Shown piece by piece: positions 1 to 9,352 of a stretch of 64,000 bases of DNA. The notes below the pieces were generated by a model. That model ran no database searches and was not told the origin of the DNA. It saw only the letters and a program-made list of their open reading frames with translations. Position numbers and translations under genes: made by a program. This DNA is from Qipengyuania gelatinilytica (GTDB lineage: Bacteria; Pseudomonadota; Alphaproteobacteria; Sphingomonadales; Sphingomonadaceae). Where the stretch lies: contig NZ_CP081294.1 of NCBI RefSeq assembly GCF_019711315.1, positions 62,001-126,000 of the forward strand, read 5' to 3'. Position 1 is the first letter of the stretch. The number at the start of each line of letters is the position of its first letter.

Positions 1-167
1 GCGCTGAAGAAAAGGCTGCCAAGGCTGCTGAAGCTGAAGAAGCTGCCAAGGCTGCTGAAGAAGAAGCCAAGGCCGCTGCCGAAGCTCCGGCTGAAGAAGC
101 AGCTGCTGAAGAAGCACCGGCTGAAGAAGCCGCTGCCGAAGAAGCTACCGAAGACAAGGGCGAGTAA
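1..167 (+). CDS. rpsP: 30S ribosomal protein S16, C-terminal tail (5' partial)
   Basis: The reading frame from base 3 to the TAA at 165-167 encodes a low-complexity tail made almost only of Ala, Glu and Lys, with EEAA and APAEEAA repeats, ending TEDKGE. The folded S16 domain would lie upstream of the window. The assignment rests on position: rimM, trmD and rplS follow on the same strand, which is the classical rpsP-rimM-trmD-rplS order, and long acidic Ala-rich S16 tails occur in Sphingomonadales. No S16 core residue is visible, so the name is contextual. Confidence 0.75.
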   Translation, partial: AEEKAAKAAEAEEAAKAAEEEAKAAAEAPAEEAAAEEAPAEEAAAEEATEDKGE

Positions 168-175
168 TCTCTCCC

Positions 176-661
176 ATGCAGGACAAGCCCGTCACGCTGG
201 CCGCCGTCACCGGTGCACATGGCGTGGCGGGCGAAGTCCGCCTGAAGCTGTTTGGCGAGGGGCTGGAAGGCCTCAAGCCGCACAAGAGCTTCAACGAGGG
301 TAAACTCACCCTTTCCAAGGTCCGCAGCGACAACAAGGGCGGCGCTATCGCACGCTTCGCCGAAGTCACGGGCCGCAACGAAGCCGAGGCCCTGCGCGGC
401 ACCGTGCTGACTGTCCCGCGCGAGGCACTTCCCTCGCTGGAAGAGGGCGAATTCTACTATTCCGACCTGCTCGACCTACCTGTCGTGACCGACAAGGGAG
501 ACGAGGTCGGCCATGTCTGTGCGGTGGAGAATTTCGGCGCGACCGAGATCGTCGAGATCGAAAAGCCCGACGGCAAGAAATTCATGGTCCCGCTGACCGA
601 GCAGGCCGTTCCCGACTGGGACAGCGAGAAACTGACCGTCAACGCCGACTTCGTCGACTAA
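176..661 (+). CDS. rimM: Ribosome maturation factor RimM
   Basis: 161 aa. RimM binds ribosomal protein S19 and helps mature the 3' head domain of 16S rRNA. The N-terminal beta-barrel (about residues 5-85) opens with [19 protein letters not shown], the usual RimM start with its G-x-x-G-E-V-R signature; the C-terminal PRC-barrel (about 90-160) contains [11 protein letters not shown] and [11 protein letters not shown]. It starts 8 bp after rpsP and lies upstream of trmD and rplS, as in most proteobacteria, although a leftward gene and a nitrilase now separate it from trmD. Its stop overlaps that of the convergent flavoprotein gene by 4 bp. Confidence 0.96.
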   Translation: MQDKPVTLAAVTGAHGVAGEVRLKLFGEGLEGLKPHKSFNEGKLTLSKVRSDNKGGAIARFAEVTGRNEAEALRGTVLTVPREALPSLEEGEFYYSDLLDLPVVTDKGDEVGHVCAVENFGATEIVEIEKPDGKKFMVPLTEQAVPDWDSEKLTVNADFVD

Positions 662-1572
662 CGACGCAGCGGCATCTTTTCCGCCAAGCGGTTGCGGATC
701 GCTGTCGAAGCGACCCCGGCCTGGCCCATGGCATGGCTGATCTGGTCTAGCCCCACAACGACATCCCCCGCCGCAAACAGCCCGTTCACACTGGTTTCCA
801 GGTGATCGCTGACCTCGATACAGCCTTCCTCGCTGACCTTCGCGCCGCATTTCTGCGCGAGGCCGGAACGGATGACGCTGCCGAGCGCGGGGTACATGGA
901 ATCGAACCGCATCCGCCCCTCGGCGGTATCGAACGCGATGCGTCCTTCCTCGATCGCGAAATCCCCGCAGGGTCCTGCAACCCGTTTGATGCCAGCGCCG
1001 TCCAGAACCTTGCTGCATGCATCGGACAGATCATGGTCTCCCCCCGGCGAAACCAGCGTAATGTCGTCGGTGAATGTGCGGATGAACTGCGCTTCGGCGG
1101 TGCCGTGGTCGCCTGTGCCGATCACCGCGACTGTCTTGTCGGTGACCTCATAGCCGTCGCACACCGGGCAATAGCGGATCAGCCCGCGTGACAAGGCCTC
1201 GTCATGGAGCTGGTCGTCGATGCCTTCGGGGCGGTTGTTCACCACGCCCGTTGCCAGCAGGACCGTTCGCGCGCGATATTCCTCGTCGCCGCACGTAACC
1301 GTGAAGCACTCGTCCGGCTTTGCCAAGTTCGTGACCCGCTTCGGTTCTCGCAAGGCGCCATACTTAGCGGCCTGCTCGCGCATCCTCTCGAGCAGTTCCT
1401 CGCCCTTGATACCGTCGGGAAAGCCGGCGTGATTGTGGCTCATCGGGATCCAGCTGGCGCGGCTCGTTCCGCAGTCGAACAGACGGATGTCGAGATGGTA
1501 GCGCGCGAGATATATTGCGGCGGTCAGGCCTGCGGGGCCTGCGCCCACGATGATGCAGTCATCCGGTTTCAT
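658..1572 (-). CDS. Thioredoxin reductase-like FAD/NAD(P)-dependent oxidoreductase
   Basis: 304 aa with the ATG at 1572. The protein opens with an FAD-binding Rossmann motif (GAGPAG, residues 10-15), has a redox-active CPVC at about 135-138 followed by DG, as in bacterial thioredoxin reductases (CATC in E. coli), then an NAD(P) motif GTGDHG, and a C-terminal FAD motif AAGDVVVG with [10 protein letters not shown]. It therefore probably passes electrons from NAD(P)H through FAD to a disulfide partner. The CPVC variant and divergence from classical TrxB leave the partner open. It is convergent with rimM and reads away from the small membrane protein gene at 1723. Confidence 0.9.
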   Translation of the reverse strand: MKPDDCIIVGAGPAGLTAAIYLARYHLDIRLFDCGTSRASWIPMSHNHAGFPDGIKGEELLERMREQAAKYGALREPKRVTNLAKPDECFTVTCGDEEYRARTVLLATGVVNNRPEGIDDQLHDEALSRGLIRYCPVCDGYEVTDKTVAVIGTGDHGTAEAQFIRTFTDDITLVSPGGDHDLSDACSKVLDGAGIKRVAGPCGDFAIEEGRIAFDTAEGRMRFDSMYPALGSVIRSGLAQKCGAKVSEEGCIEVSDHLETSVNGLFAAGDVVVGLDQISHAMGQAGVASTAIRNRLAEKMPLRR

Positions 1573-1722
1573 GGCATTGATACGCGCAAGGGTGGGAAGG
1601 GTGCCAAAGTCGCTTGCAGAGCGCTGTGTTGCACATATAGAACGCCTCTTGCCCGGACCGGACGTGTCGGCCACGTTCCGGGCGACATTCGAGAAAGAAC
1701 TCGCTGGATTAAAAGGGGCCAC

Positions 1723-2025
1723 ATGATGATCGGCACCGCCGCACTCGTAATCGGGTCCTATGCCGCCATGAGCGCCAGCATGAGCGCATTCGTGGCCAAG
1801 GTGTCCCCGACCATCGGTCCGCGCCTGCGCCACCTGTTTGCGGGCGCCTCGCCGCTCGCAGTGCTCCTCGCCGTGCGCCTCGAAGGCGGGCCGAGCACCA
1901 CGCTCGACGGCATGGACCTGTTCTCGGCCGGCGGGCTCGTGGCGTTGGGCATCGTGACGTCGAGCGTGGTCGGGAAGGTCATTCCCACCGCGACTTCGGA
2001 CAGGACAAAGCTCACCTCGCGCTGA
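1723..2025 (+). CDS. Small hydrophobic protein of unknown function
   Basis: 100 aa. The ATG at 1723 follows an AAAAGGGG ribosome-binding site by a few bases and was preferred over longer upstream reading, which runs antisense to the flavoprotein gene. Three hydrophobic stretches can be seen (about residues 2-25, 43-52 and 68-90), so a small inner-membrane protein is likely. I recognise no family. It lies in the divergent region beside the thioredoxin-reductase-like gene and 57 bp before the nitrilase. Confidence 0.6.
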   Translation: MMIGTAALVIGSYAAMSASMSAFVAKVSPTIGPRLRHLFAGASPLAVLLAVRLEGGPSTTLDGMDLFSAGGLVALGIVTSSVVGKVIPTATSDRTKLTSR

Positions 2026-2082
2026 GGCATGATTTGCTGCGCGGGATAGCCAACCGGTGCCGCCCGCGCTAACCGCGTCGGC

Positions 2083-3069
2083 ATGACGACGCTCAAGGTA
2101 GCCATCGCGCAAGCCGCGCCCGTTCCGCTCGCAATCGGCGACGGGATCGACAAGGCCGTGCGCCTTGCCCGCGAGGCGATCGAGGGCGGGGCACAGCTGG
2201 TCGCTTTCGGCGAGACCTTCCTCGGTGGCTATCCGCTGTGGCTGGACGAGGCACCCGGCGCGGCGCTGTGGGATCATCCCGGCACCAAGGCGCTGCACCG
2301 CATCCTGCTCGAACAGGCGGTGGTTGCGAATGACGAGCGGCTGCTGCCTTTGCAGGAGCTATGCGACGAGAGTGGCGCGGTAATCAGCATCGGCGCGCAT
2401 GAGCGGGTGCGTTCAAGCCTCTACAACAACCAGATGACCTTCCGGCCCGGCATGCCGGTGCTCGACCATCGCAAGCTGGTGCCGACACATGGCGAGCGGC
2501 TTATCTGGATGCGCGGCGACGGCTCGACGCTCGGCGTGCACCAGGCGGAATGGGGCAAGGTTGGCTCTCTCATCTGCTGGGAGCACTGGATGCCGCTCGC
2601 CCGCGCGGCGATGCACAATCTCGGCGAGAGAGTGCATGTGGCGGCATGGCCCACCGTGCGCGAGGAATATGCGCTCGCCTCGCGCCACTATGCGATGGAG
2701 GGGCGGTGCTTCGTGCTGGCGGCAGGGCTGGTGCAGAAGAAGGACGACCTGTTTGACGGGCTGGAGCGGGCTGCCCGCGCTCAAGCAGCCGAAGGCGGTA
2801 GCGCACCAAAAATCGACGCGGCGGCGAAGGAGCTCATCGAGGCAATCGAGGGCGATGCGCTCAACCGCGGCGGATCGATGATTATCGCGCCCGACGCGCG
2901 GATAGTGGCGCAGGCGGGTGAGGGCGAGGAAACACTATTGGCCGATCTCGATCTCGGCGAGATTGGGCAGGGGCTGGCGAGCCTCGATACGGACGGTCAC
3001 TACTCGCGACCTGATGTGTTCGAATTGAGGATCGATACCGGTGCAAAGGACGGCGTAAGTTGGCGGTAG
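2083..3069 (+). CDS. Nitrilase-family carbon-nitrogen hydrolase
   Basis: 328 aa. The nitrilase superfamily catalytic triad is in place: Glu44 in [10 protein letters not shown], Lys131 in [13 protein letters not shown] and Cys165 in LICWEHWMP. Length and the CWEHWMP context place it in the nitrilase/cyanide hydratase branch (nitrile or cyanide to acid or amide) rather than among amidases or beta-ureidopropionases. The substrate cannot be read from sequence. Cytosolic, no signal peptide. A short membrane-protein gene begins inside its last 10 bases, so the two are probably co-translated. Confidence 0.93.
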   Translation: MTTLKVAIAQAAPVPLAIGDGIDKAVRLAREAIEGGAQLVAFGETFLGGYPLWLDEAPGAALWDHPGTKALHRILLEQAVVANDERLLPLQELCDESGAVISIGAHERVRSSLYNNQMTFRPGMPVLDHRKLVPTHGERLIWMRGDGSTLGVHQAEWGKVGSLICWEHWMPLARAAMHNLGERVHVAAWPTVREEYALASRHYAMEGRCFVLAAGLVQKKDDLFDGLERAARAQAAEGGSAPKIDAAAKELIEAIEGDALNRGGSMIIAPDARIVAQAGEGEETLLADLDLGEIGQGLASLDTDGHYSRPDVFELRIDTGAKDGVSWR

Positions 3070-3278
3070 CTACTAAAATGGTTGAAGCACCTTCGATGGA
3101 GCATGGCTGCTACGATTGCGGTCTTTTGGACGGCACGCCAGTCCGTGACTCGCTAGTCGATCTTATGCTGGTTGGGTCTGTCTTGCTCTTTGCTGCATTC
3201 ATTGCCTTCCGGGCGTTCCAGCTATTGCGCGAGAAACTAAAGGCAAATCGCAGGCGTAGTCAGGACGGTTTGGAATGA
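3060..3278 (+). CDS. Small single-pass membrane protein
   Basis: 72 aa from the TTG at 3060, chosen because an AAAGGA sequence sits about 9 bases upstream; an ATG at 3078 gives 66 aa but has no clear ribosome-binding site. The protein has one hydrophobic helix ([19 protein letters not shown]) followed by a basic tail ([10 protein letters not shown]), so an N-out, C-in topology is likely. An N-terminal Cys pair (CYDC) is notable. It overlaps the nitrilase by 10 bp and trmD by 4 bp (ATGA), which supports real translation. No family recognised. Confidence 0.6.
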   Translation: MAVATKMVEAPSMEHGCYDCGLLDGTPVRDSLVDLMLVGSVLLFAAFIAFRAFQLLREKLKANRRRSQDGLE

Positions 3279-4000
3279 CCTTCGCCGCCACCATCCTTAC
3301 TCTCTACCCAGAGATGTTTCCCGGGCCGCTGGGCGTGTCGCTTGCGGGCAGGGCGCTCGAGCGGGGGGACTGGTCGTGTGAGACTGTCCAGATGCGCGAT
3401 TTCGCCACCGACAAGCACCGCACTGTCGATGACACGCCGGCAGGCGGCGGGGCGGGTATGGTGCTCAAGGCGGATGTGCTGGGACCGGCAATCGAGAGCG
3501 TGGGCGAGGGGCGTCCGATCCTCGCCATGACGCCGCGCGGGAAGCCCATCACGCAGGCGCGTATTCGCGAGATTGCGCAGGGTCCTGGCGTCTCCATCCT
3601 TTGCGGTCGTTTCGAAGGCTTCGACGAGCGGATTTTCGACCATTACCCTGAGATCGAACAGGTCAGCCTTGCCGATATCGTCCTGTCGGGCGGAGAGACG
3701 GCCGCAATCGCGATACTCGACGCTTGCATTCGGTTGCTTCCCGGAGTAATGGGCGCGCCCGATAGCGGAGTCGAGGAGTCCTACGAGAACGGGCTCATCG
3801 AATATCCGCAATACACCCGACCTCAGGAATGGGAAGGGCGCACGATCCCTGAAGTGCTGCGATCGGGGGATCATGCGAAGATCGCTGCTTGGCGCAAGGC
3901 AAGGAGCGAGGAAGACACACGGTTACGCAGGCCGGACCTTTGGGATCGCTATAGTGGCGATCGGGACCAGTCTGCCTCTGATGCGCGGCAAAAGAAGTAG
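3275..4000 (+). CDS. trmD: tRNA (guanine-N1)-methyltransferase TrmD
   Basis: 241 aa. TrmD methylates N1 of G37 in tRNAs that read CNN codons and so prevents +1 frameshifting. The start [18 protein letters not shown] and the SPOUT trefoil-knot motifs [12 protein letters not shown] and [14 protein letters not shown] (SAM binding) are typical, followed by the C-terminal [19 protein letters not shown] block that contacts tRNA. Translation begins within an ATGA overlap with the preceding small membrane protein. rplS follows 13 bp later. Confidence 0.97.
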   Translation: MTFAATILTLYPEMFPGPLGVSLAGRALERGDWSCETVQMRDFATDKHRTVDDTPAGGGAGMVLKADVLGPAIESVGEGRPILAMTPRGKPITQARIREIAQGPGVSILCGRFEGFDERIFDHYPEIEQVSLADIVLSGGETAAIAILDACIRLLPGVMGAPDSGVEESYENGLIEYPQYTRPQEWEGRTIPEVLRSGDHAKIAAWRKARSEEDTRLRRPDLWDRYSGDRDQSASDARQKK

Positions 4001-4013
4001 GAAGACCAGGCAA

Positions 4014-4382
4014 ATGAACCTGATCCAGCAGCTCGAAGCCGAAGCCATTGAAAACCTCGGCAAGGACATTCCCGAATTCCGCGCAGGCGACACCGTCCGC
4101 GTCGGCGTGAAGGTTGTCGAAGGCACCCGCGAGCGTGTCCAGAATTTCGAAGGCGTTGTCATTGCCCGCTCGAACCGCGGCATGGGCAGCAACTTCACCG
4201 TCCGCAAGCTTTCGTTCGGTGAAGGCGTGGAGCGTGTGTTCCCGCTCTACTCGCCGATCGTCGACAGCATCACCGTGGTCCGCCGCGGTATCGTGCGTCG
4301 TGCGAAGCTTTACTACCTGCGCGGCCGCACCGGCAAGCGCGCGCGTATCGCGGAACGCCGCGACAACGCGCCGAAGGCGTAA
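4014..4382 (+). CDS. rplS: 50S ribosomal protein L19
   Basis: 122 aa from the ATG at 4014; reading further upstream would only extend into trmD. L19 sits at the 30S-50S interface. Typical features are the start [12 protein letters not shown], the KY/OB-like core [20 protein letters not shown], the [11 protein letters not shown] segment and the [15 protein letters not shown]-terminal block. It closes the rpsP-rimM-trmD-rplS cluster and is followed 21 bp later by a strong intrinsic terminator. Confidence 0.98.
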   Translation: MNLIQQLEAEAIENLGKDIPEFRAGDTVRVGVKVVEGTRERVQNFEGVVIARSNRGMGSNFTVRKLSFGEGVERVFPLYSPIVDSITVVRRGIVRRAKLYYLRGRTGKRARIAERRDNAPKA

Positions 4383-4403
4383 GCTTCTTAGCAGAGACAA
4401 GGG

Positions 4404-4434
4404 AAGGGCGGTCCTCACGGGCCGCCCTTTTTCT
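4404..4434 (+). terminator. Rho-independent terminator after rplS
   Basis: An 8-bp perfect stem (AAGGGCGG with CCGCCCTT) closes a 10-base loop and runs into a T-rich tract (TTTTTCTTT). It lies 21 bp beyond the rplS stop in the sense direction. Confidence 0.85.
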
Positions 4435-4486
4435 TTGTGCTTCGTCGGTAGAATCCGCGGTACGTAAGAGGGCCAGACCCAGCAAA

Positions 4487-4612
4487 AGTAAAAAGGGCAG
4501 TGCGCCTGAACGCACTGCCCTTGTCACGTGGGGATCATGATGAGCCGAAATTGGCCCGGTCTTGATGCCTCCGGGAAACCTGTGAGCCGGAAAATGGCCT
4601 CCCGTTGACAAG
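4487..4612 (-). ncRNA. Candidate structured small RNA ending in its own terminator
   Basis: The 376 bp between rplS and the DPP-IV gene hold no convincing ORF. On the minus strand CTTGTCA (4612-4606) pairs with TGACAAG (4526-4520), extended by CG/CG with a bulge, closing a roughly 90-nt domain. Inside are two related segments, GGCCATTTTCCGGCTCA and GGCCAATTTCGGCTCA, each able to form a short GCC/GGC hairpin. The domain leads straight into a 12-bp terminator hairpin followed by a T tract. This is the architecture of an independent small RNA. I found only weak promoter resemblance upstream and recognise no known RNA family. Confidence 0.45.
4488..4522 (-). terminator. Strong minus-strand terminator hairpin
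   Basis: A perfect 12-bp stem (AAGGGCAGTGCG at 4493-4504 pairing with CGCACTGCCCTT at 4511-4522) has a 6-base loop. On the minus strand it is followed by a T-rich tract (CTTTTTACTTTT); on the plus strand there is no T tract. No protein gene reads leftward into it, which is the main reason to suspect a small RNA upstream. Confidence 0.75.
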
Positions 4613-4758
4613 ACAGGTTCTGGCAGCAGGTTCTTAAGGGGGTTTAAGGAAGCGCACTTAACCCGAAATTAGGCATAAGATTTTCGTGCGGTACGCCGGT
4701 GCTTGCATTCAGGCGGCCGCATTGCGAGGAGACGGCGACACGATTTTCGGGAGAGAAC

Positions 4759-7008
4759 ATGAAGTCGCTTCGCCTCGCCGCAGCCCTCGCGCTCGGCACC
4801 AGCCTCGTCTCGCCGGCCATGGCAGACAATCACGCCCATTCGCAGGAGACTGCCGCCATGGACCTCACTTTCGAGCGCGTCTTCGCATCGCCCGATCTCG
4901 ACGGGCCGAGCCCGCGTCAGGCCAAGCTTTCGCCCGATGGCCGCTATCTCACCGTCCTGCGCAATCGCGAGGATGATTTGACCCGCTACGACCTGTGGGC
5001 GTTCGACCGCGAGACCGAAGAATGGTCGATGCTGGTCGACAGCGAAAAGGTCGGTTCGGGCCGCGAGCTGTCCGAAGACGAGAAGATGCAGCGCGAGCGT
5101 GCGCGCGTCGGTGGGCTGTCCGGCATCATCAGCTATTCCTGGACCTCCAACGGCGAGGCGATCCTCGTCCCGCTTGACGGCGACCTTTACCTCGCCAGCC
5201 TAGACGGGGAGGTGGTGAAGGTCACCGATACCGAGGAAAGCGAGCTCAATCCCGCGCTCAGCCCGCATGGCAATTTCATCAGCTTCGTGCGCGACCGCCA
5301 GCTGTGGGTCGGCGAGGTCACGGGCGACGCCGCGCCGATCACGCCCAAGGAAGGTGCGGACATTCGCTGGGGCGAGGCCGAATTCGTCGCGCAGGAAGAG
5401 ATGGCGCGCATCGACGGTTATTGGTGGAGCCCGGACGAAAAGCGCATCGCGGTCGAGCGTTTCGACGAAAGCGGCGTCGGCATCGTAACCCGCGCGGCGA
5501 TCGGCGCGACGGGGACCAAGGTTTTCGACCAGCGCTATCCGGTGGCCGGCAGCGACAATGCCGTGGTCGAACTCTACGCGATGGACCCCGACGGCCAGAA
5601 CCGCGTGAAGGTCGATCTGGGCGATAATATCGATATCTATCTCGCCCGCGTCGACTGGGCGGGCAACGATCTCTACGTCACCCGCCAGAACCGCGAGCAG
5701 ACCGTCATGGACATCCTGCGCGTCGATCCGGCGACTGGCGAGAGCCAGGTCCTCTTCACCGAGAACGCGGCGGTCGAGGATTACTGGATCAACCTTGGCA
5801 GCGACTACAAGTGGCTCGATAACGGCAACCTTGTCTGGTGGTCCGAGCGCGATGGCTTTGGTCATCTTTACCTCCTCGACGAAGCAGGGAAGACCGGCTG
5901 GACGCAGCTGACCAGCGGCGACTGGGTCGTCACCAAGCTCGTCGGTGTCGACCAGCAGGCGGGTCGCGTGTTCTTCACCGGCACGAAGGACGATGTGCTC
6001 GAGCAGCACGTCTACTCCGTGGACCTTGCCAATCCGGGCGCAATCACCCGCCTGACCGAACCGGGCTACACCCACTCTGCCAGCATGGACGGAAAGGGCC
6101 AGACCCTGCTCATCAGCCGTTCCAACGACGATAACCCGCCGCAGAGCTATATCGCCGATGCGACCGGCAAGCGCCTCGCTTGGATCGAGGAAAACGCACT
6201 CGACGGCGATCATCCCTATGCACCGTTCCTCGCCAGCCATCGCCCGACGAAATACGGCACCATTCCCGCAGAGGATGGCACGCCGCTGTACTGGGAAATG
6301 ATCACTCCCGAGATGGAACCGGGCAAGAAGTATCCGGTCTATTTCTACCACTATGGCGGCCCCGGTCCGCAGGTCGTCAACAGGGGCTGGAATGGCGGCC
6401 TCAGGCAAGCGATCGTCGACAAGGGCTACATCTGGTTCGCGCTCGACAATCGCGGCAGCGCCAATCGTGGCGTGGCTTTCGAACAGCCGATCTACCGCGC
6501 CATGGGCGGGGTCGAGGTACGCGACCAGAAGGCGGGCGCCGAATATCTCAAGACGCTCGATTTCGTCGATCCGGACAAGATCGCTATCGATGGCTGGTCT
6601 TATGGCGGATACATGACGCTGAAGCAGCTGCAGGCCGATCCCGGTTTGTATGCGGCCGGCATCTCGGGCGCGCCAGTGACGAAGTGGGAGCTTTACGACA
6701 CGCATTATACCGAACGCTACATGGGTACACCGCAGGATGATGCGGCAGCCTATGAGACGGCTTCCGCCATTCCCGACGCGACCAAGATCGTCGATCCGCT
6801 GCTGCTGATCCACGGCATGGCCGACGACAATGTGGTGTTCGAGAACGCGACCGAGATTATTTCGGTCATGCAGGAAGCCAACGTGCCCTTCGAGATGATG
6901 CTCTATCCCGGCTACACGCACCGCGTTTCGGGCGAGCAGATTTCGCCCCACCGATACAACACCGTGTTCCGCTTCCTCGAAAGCCACGGTGTGACCCCGC
7001 CGGAGTGA
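4759..7008 (+). CDS. S9 family prolyl oligopeptidase, dipeptidyl-peptidase IV type
   Basis: 749 aa from the ATG at 4759, which follows GGGAGAG and opens a signal peptide (MKSLRLAAALALG...PAMA-DNH), so export to the periplasm is likely. An N-terminal beta-propeller (about 40-480) includes the AQEEMARIDGYWWSPD segment that in DPP-IV carries the two glutamates binding the substrate N terminus. The C-terminal alpha/beta-hydrolase has the triad Ser614 (GWSYGG), Asp in HGMADDN (about 689) and His721 (GYTHRVSG). It probably removes Xaa-Pro dipeptides from peptides. It stands alone, before asd. Confidence 0.94.
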   Translation: MKSLRLAAALALGTSLVSPAMADNHAHSQETAAMDLTFERVFASPDLDGPSPRQAKLSPDGRYLTVLRNREDDLTRYDLWAFDRETEEWSMLVDSEKVGSGRELSEDEKMQRERARVGGLSGIISYSWTSNGEAILVPLDGDLYLASLDGEVVKVTDTEESELNPALSPHGNFISFVRDRQLWVGEVTGDAAPITPKEGADIRWGEAEFVAQEEMARIDGYWWSPDEKRIAVERFDESGVGIVTRAAIGATGTKVFDQRYPVAGSDNAVVELYAMDPDGQNRVKVDLGDNIDIYLARVDWAGNDLYVTRQNREQTVMDILRVDPATGESQVLFTENAAVEDYWINLGSDYKWLDNGNLVWWSERDGFGHLYLLDEAGKTGWTQLTSGDWVVTKLVGVDQQAGRVFFTGTKDDVLEQHVYSVDLANPGAITRLTEPGYTHSASMDGKGQTLLISRSNDDNPPQSYIADATGKRLAWIEENALDGDHPYAPFLASHRPTKYGTIPAEDGTPLYWEMITPEMEPGKKYPVYFYHYGGPGPQVVNRGWNGGLRQAIVDKGYIWFALDNRGSANRGVAFEQPIYRAMGGVEVRDQKAGAEYLKTLDFVDPDKIAIDGWSYGGYMTLKQLQADPGLYAAGISGAPVTKWELYDTHYTERYMGTPQDDAAAYETASAIPDATKIVDPLLLIHGMADDNVVFENATEIISVMQEANVPFEMMLYPGYTHRVSGEQISPHRYNTVFRFLESHGVTPPE

Positions 7009-7092
7009 TGCTTTAGCACCCGCAATCGAATGTGCGCTTGCGGGCGCGAAACCAATCGCTATCTCGGCGGCAATTCATATTGGAGAAGTGCA

Positions 7093-8118
7093 TTGGGTTA
7101 TCGTGTTGCCGTAGTCGGCGCGACCGGGAATGTCGGGCGCGAAATGATGCAGGTCCTCGCCGAGCGCGAGTTTCCCTGTGACGAAGTCGCTGCCGTAGCC
7201 AGCAGCCGTTCGCACGGTACCGAGGTCGAGTTCGGCGACACGGGCAAGATGCTCAAGTGCAAGAATATCGAGCATTTCGACTGGTCCGGCTGGGACATCG
7301 CCCTGTTCGCCGCAGGGAGCGGTCCGGCAAAGGAATATGCGCCCAAGGCAGCGGCTGCCGGCTGCGTGGTGATCGACAACAGCTCGCTCTATCGCATGGA
7401 CCCCGATGTGCCGCTGATCGTGCCCGAGGTGAACCCGGAGGCGATCCACGACTACAAGAAGCGCAACATCATCGCGAACCCCAACTGCTCGACCGCGCAG
7501 CTGGTTGTCGCGCTGAAGCCGCTGCACGATGCGGCGACGATCAAGCGCGTCGTTGTCTCGACGTATCAGTCGGTCTCCGGCGCGGGCAAGGCGGGGATGG
7601 ATGAGCTGTTCCAGCAGAGCCGCGCGATCTTCGTCGGTGACCCGATCGAGCCGGTGAAGTTCACCAAGCAGATTGCCTTCAACGTCATTCCGCACATCGA
7701 TGTCTTCATGGATGACGGCTCGACCAAGGAAGAGTGGAAGATGGTCGTGGAGACCAAGAAGATCCTCGACCCGAAGATCAAACTCAATGCCACCTGCGTG
7801 CGCGTGCCGGTCTTCGTCGGCCATTCCGAAAGCGTGAACATCGAATTCGAGAACGAACTTTCGGCGGAAGCTGCACAGGAAATCCTGCGGGAGGCGCCCG
7901 GCATCATGCTGATCGACAAGCGCGAGGACGAGGGATACGTCACCCCGGTCGAAAGCGCCGGCGACAGCGCCACCTACATCAGCCGCGTGCGCGACGATCC
8001 CACGGTCGACAACGGCATCGCGCTGTGGTGCGTGTCGGACAATCTTCGCAAGGGCGCAGCGCTCAATGCCGTGCAGATCGCGGAACTCCTCGGTCGCGAA
8101 TGCCTTAAGAAGGGATGA
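7093..8118 (+). CDS. asd: Aspartate-semialdehyde dehydrogenase
   Basis: 341 aa from the TTG at 7093, which lies 4 bases after a GGAGAAG site and puts the Rossmann strand GYRVAVVGATGNVGRE at the N terminus as usual; an ATG at 7030 would add 21 unconserved residues. The enzyme reduces aspartyl phosphate to aspartate semialdehyde for lysine/DAP, threonine and methionine synthesis. The catalytic Cys132 is in NPNCSTAQ; the NADP motif GATGNVGRE and substrate-binding regions are present. The lipoprotein gene that follows overlaps its stop by 4 bp. Confidence 0.96.
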   Translation: MGYRVAVVGATGNVGREMMQVLAEREFPCDEVAAVASSRSHGTEVEFGDTGKMLKCKNIEHFDWSGWDIALFAAGSGPAKEYAPKAAAAGCVVIDNSSLYRMDPDVPLIVPEVNPEAIHDYKKRNIIANPNCSTAQLVVALKPLHDAATIKRVVVSTYQSVSGAGKAGMDELFQQSRAIFVGDPIEPVKFTKQIAFNVIPHIDVFMDDGSTKEEWKMVVETKKILDPKIKLNATCVRVPVFVGHSESVNIEFENELSAEAAQEILREAPGIMLIDKREDEGYVTPVESAGDSATYISRVRDDPTVDNGIALWCVSDNLRKGAALNAVQIAELLGRECLKKG

Positions 8119-8678
8119 TGAAAAAGGCACTCCTGTTCGCCCTTCCGTTTGCGCTCGCCGCCTGCGGGAGCGGCAACGAAACCTCGCAAGAAACGGCGCC
8201 GGAGCCGGAAGCTACTTCGCCCGTCGTCCAGCGGCTCGACGATATCGTGCTGGTGGTCGATGCCAATGGTGCAGGCGCGGTCGGGCAGCCGGTCATGCGC
8301 TTCGGCACCGCGCGCGAAGAGGTCGATAGCTCTCTGTCGCAAGCTTACGGCAGCGAGCCGGAGCTGGGCGAGAATGGCGAGTGCGGCGCAGGGCCCACGC
8401 AATTCAGCAGCTACGGCGCGCTCCAGCTGGCCTTTCAGGACGGAAAGTTCGTGGGCTGGAATCTCGGTGAGGGAACCGATGTGGCAACCAGCGACGGGGT
8501 CCAGCCTGGCACCACGACTCTTGCGATGCTCAAGGATAAGCGGCCGGTGCGCGACATCGAATCCACCCTTACCGGGGAGTTCGAATACACCAGCGCCGAC
8601 TACGGCACGATTGGCGGCTTCAGCAAGGACGGGAAAATCAGCTCGCTTCACGCGGGAATGAACTGCTTCTTTCGCTAG
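8115..8678 (+). CDS. Putative lipoprotein of unknown function
   Basis: 187 aa. The start overlaps the asd stop (ATGATGA), so initiation at 8115 or 8118 is equally possible. The N terminus MMKKALLFALPFALAAC is a lipoprotein signal with lipobox LAAC, followed by a Glu/Ser/Pro-rich linker (about 20-36) and a globular region with two cysteines (CGAG near 92 and a C-terminal CFFR). No known family is recognised. It was kept because of the lipobox and the translational coupling. Confidence 0.75.
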   Translation: MMKKALLFALPFALAACGSGNETSQETAPEPEATSPVVQRLDDIVLVVDANGAGAVGQPVMRFGTAREEVDSSLSQAYGSEPELGENGECGAGPTQFSSYGALQLAFQDGKFVGWNLGEGTDVATSDGVQPGTTTLAMLKDKRPVRDIESTLTGEFEYTSADYGTIGGFSKDGKISSLHAGMNCFFR

Positions 8679-8704
8679 GGCTTGGCGGCTGTATAAGAAC
8701 GGGC

Positions 8705-9352
8705 ATGACCCTGACCGCAGAGCTCTATTTCAGCTTCCGCTCGCCCTACAGCTATCTGTCGGTCGGCCGCTATCGCGCCATGACGGAGGAGTACGATCTC
8801 AATATCGCGCTGAGGCCGGTCTACCCTCTGGCGATCCGCCAGCCCGATTTCTTCGAACGCAATCATCCCAACTGGCTCGGCTACACCATGCGCGACATGA
8901 TCCGCGTGGCGCAGTTCCATGAAATTCCTTTCGGCGCGCCGCGGCCCGATCCGATCATCCAGGACATGACGACCCGCAAGATCGCCCAGGACCAGCCCTA
9001 TATCCGCCGCGTCACCCGTATGGGACAGGCAGCCGCCCGACGCGGTGCGGGCCTTGTTTTCGCAGCCGAGGCGGGCCGCATGATCTGGGGCGGGCAGGAG
9101 GGATGGCACGAAGGCGGCCATCTCGATCGCGCTCTCGAGGCGGCGGGGCTTGGTGTCGAGGAGATCATTGCCGAGGTTCAGGGCGAGGCCGAGGCGCTCG
9201 ACGCGGAAATCGCGGCCAACCAGGATGCGCTGGAAAAGGCGGGCCACTGGGGCGTGCCCACGCTCGTGTTCGACGGCGAGCCGTTCTTCGGGCAGGATCG
9301 CATCGACATGGCCAAGTGGCGGATGGAGCAACAGGGGCTCACGAAGCGATGA
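8705..9352 (+). CDS. 2-hydroxychromene-2-carboxylate isomerase / DsbA-family (kappa GST-like) protein
   Basis: 215 aa with a thioredoxin fold carrying a helical insertion, as in the HCCA isomerase/kappa-class GST family. The N-terminal strand-turn YFSFRSPYSYL supplies the serine in place of the DsbA CxxC (residues about 10-18); near the C terminus GVPTLVFDGEPFFGQDRI holds the family's cis-Pro and substrate-site motif. Family members are glutathione-dependent isomerases in naphthalene-type degradation, but no other such gene is near, so a general glutathione-linked role is equally plausible. The next gene, also of a glutathione-associated family, overlaps by 4 bp. Confidence 0.87.
   Translation: MTLTAELYFSFRSPYSYLSVGRYRAMTEEYDLNIALRPVYPLAIRQPDFFERNHPNWLGYTMRDMIRVAQFHEIPFGAPRPDPIIQDMTTRKIAQDQPYIRRVTRMGQAAARRGAGLVFAAEAGRMIWGGQEGWHEGGHLDRALEAAGLGVEEIIAEVQGEAEALDAEIAANQDALEKAGHWGVPTLVFDGEPFFGQDRIDMAKWRMEQQGLTKR

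Noticed and set aside
449..4079. GAATTC sites considered as evidence about the EcoRI-family methyltransferase target
   Set aside because: Such sites are present (for example at 449 and 4074), but presence is uninformative because modified hosts keep their sites and the target of this enzyme is unknown.
4270..4611. Minus-strand 113-codon frame across the rplS end and the candidate RNA
   Set aside because: It contains the terminator hairpin and the RNA stems, overlaps rplS, and is Arg/His-rich without any motif.
4617..4634. Two GTTC motifs considered as an alphaproteobacterial LexA box
   Set aside because: The spacing between the GTTC elements is 9, not the 7 expected for GTTC-N7-GTTC.
5200..6987. 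595-codon frame antisense to the DPP-IV gene
   Set aside because: Sense strand has signal peptide, propeller and catalytic triad; the antisense product has no domain.
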